The position numbers and the translations under genes are program-made. Below are positions 63,374 through 64,000 of a stretch of DNA of 64,000 bases, piece by piece (position 1 is the stretch's first letter; the number at the start of each line of letters is the position of its first letter). Origin of the DNA: Kocuria palustris (GTDB lineage: Bacteria; Actinomycetota; Actinomycetes; Actinomycetales; Micrococcaceae). Where the stretch lies: the NCBI RefSeq assembly GCF_016907795.1, contig NZ_JAFBCR010000001.1:1116001-1180000 (forward strand), in the 5' to 3' direction. The notes under the pieces were generated by a model that was given only the letters and a program-made list of their open reading frames with translations, was not told the origin of the DNA and ran no database searches.

Positions 63374-64000
63374 GCGAGCGCACGCTGCTGCTGGGGCTGA
63401 TCGGCGACGACATCGCCCTGTCCCGCACTCCCCCCATGCACGAGGCCGAGGGCCTGGCACAGGGCCGCCCCACCATCTATCGGCGTCTGGACACCCTGCG
63501 CTCGGGGCTGAAGGGCCGGCCGCTCGCGGAGATCCTGCACGCGGCCAGGGACCTGGGCTTCGACGGGCTGAACATCACGCACCCGCACAAGCGCGCCGTC
63601 GTCGAGCTGCTCGACGAGATCGACGACGACGTGCGCCGCCTGGGCGCGGCCAACACCGTCGTGATCCGGGAGGACGGGACGCTCGTCGGGCACAACACCG
63701 ACGTCTCCGGGTTCCGCAGCGGGTTCCTGGAGGGTCTCCCGGATGCCGAGACCGGGACGGTCGTGCAGATCGGCACCGGCGGGGCGGGCACCTCGGTGGC
63801 CTCGGCCCTGGTCGGGATGGGCGTGCAGCGCCTTCTGGTCAGCGACCTGGACCCCGTGCGGGCCCAGGAGCTCGTGGCTTCCCTCAACCGCGGGGCCGGC
63901 CGCCAGGCGGCAGAGGCGCTGCCCCAGGATCAGCTCGAGCCCGCGCTGCAGGCATGCGACGGCGTCGTCAACGCGACCCCCATGGGCATGCCCGCCCACC
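63370..64000 (+). CDS. qsuD: quinate/shikimate dehydrogenase (QsuD-like), cut by the right edge
   Basis: The first 210 codons of a shikimate dehydrogenase-family enzyme. The substrate site carries S18-R-T20-P, then NITHPHK with catalytic K74, and GHNTD with catalytic D111; the dinucleotide loop is GTGGAGTS. The start LLLGLIGDDIALSRTPPMHEAEGLAQG closely resembles Corynebacterium QsuD, an NAD-dependent enzyme oxidising quinate and shikimate, rather than the biosynthetic AroE. The ATG overlaps the aroQ stop by four bases. The C-terminal quarter is missing from the window. Confidence 0.9.
   Translation, partial: MSERTLLLGLIGDDIALSRTPPMHEAEGLAQGRPTIYRRLDTLRSGLKGRPLAEILHAARDLGFDGLNITHPHKRAVVELLDEIDDDVRRLGAANTVVIREDGTLVGHNTDVSGFRSGFLEGLPDAETGTVVQIGTGGAGTSVASALVGMGVQRLLVSDLDPVRAQELVASLNRGAGRQAAEALPQDQLEPALQACDGVVNATPMGMPAH

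Overview
The window is an ordinary, gene-dense chromosomal segment of a high-GC (about 70%) actinobacterium. GTG and TTG starts, bS22, GlxR-type Crp, MarP, a DUF4244 Tad locus and menaquinone genes all point to Actinomycetia. Gene content suggests Micrococcales, probably Micrococcaceae (a Kocuria-like organism is plausible), but I cannot fix the genus without a search. I see no rRNA, tRNA, CRISPR array, insertion sequence, integrase or prophage. Both edges cut genes: an MBL-fold hydrolase on the left and a quinate/shikimate dehydrogenase on the right.

Layout. 0-9.6 kb: gluQ, the proline transporter putP, the helicase hrpB (reverse), then menB-menE-menA. 9.6-12.8 kb: a DUF4229 membrane protein, an Rrf2 regulator divergent from a TauE/SafE exporter with a palindrome between them, a PLDc_N membrane protein and a mycothiol-dependent isomerase-like protein. 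13-18.6 kb (reverse): System II cytochrome c maturation (glutaredoxin, histidine phosphatase, TlpA, CcdA, ResB, CcsB) preceded by the 32-codon bS22 gene. 18.8-26.6 kb: gdhA flanked by FadR-type and ArsR-type regulators with long disordered tails, AcuC, a TrkH/TrkA potassium uptake pair and an esterase. 26.7-36.3 kb (reverse): proC, an isomerase/epimerase-fold protein, Ppx/GppA, topA, two paralogous PPOX-fold proteins bracketing a methyltransferase and trhO. 36.5-39.7 kb: an MrfA-like helicase and a PIG-L deacetylase.

39.8-45.2 kb (reverse) is a complete cytoplasmic and membrane core of a Tad/Flp pilus locus (TadZ, TadA, TadB, TadC, Flp pilin = DUF4244, TadE, TadG-like). The short gap after the pilin gene is almost entirely two tandem perfect hairpins. 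45.3-58.4 kb carries a PolA-like polymerase, a Nudix CoA pyrophosphatase, nth, acs, marP, crp, a Nudix-fold protein that has lost all three catalytic Nudix glutamates, ridA, DUF4177, a PonA2-type penicillin-binding protein and a metallophosphoesterase. From memory, topA through the metallophosphoesterase follows the order of the M. tuberculosis Rv3646c-Rv3683 neighbourhood, so this is an old actinobacterial synteny block. 58.5-64 kb is a quinate/shikimate catabolic (qsu-like) cluster: a QsuB-type dehydratase and an MHS transporter on one strand, an IclR regulator, AroQ and a QsuD-like dehydrogenase on the other, with a regulatory island between them.

Regulation visible in the DNA: about a dozen genes carry a TANNNT-type -10 box 6-7 bases before the start codon (probable leaderless mRNAs). 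Nearly every convergent gene pair is separated by a perfect GC-rich hairpin. Crp/GlxR-like sites lie just downstream of the predicted crp and acs promoters. I did not find a convincing previously undescribed multi-gene system. The best leads are the pilin-gap hairpins, the degenerate Nudix protein, the two regulator operators (Rrf2 and IclR) and the long-tailed regulators around gdhA.
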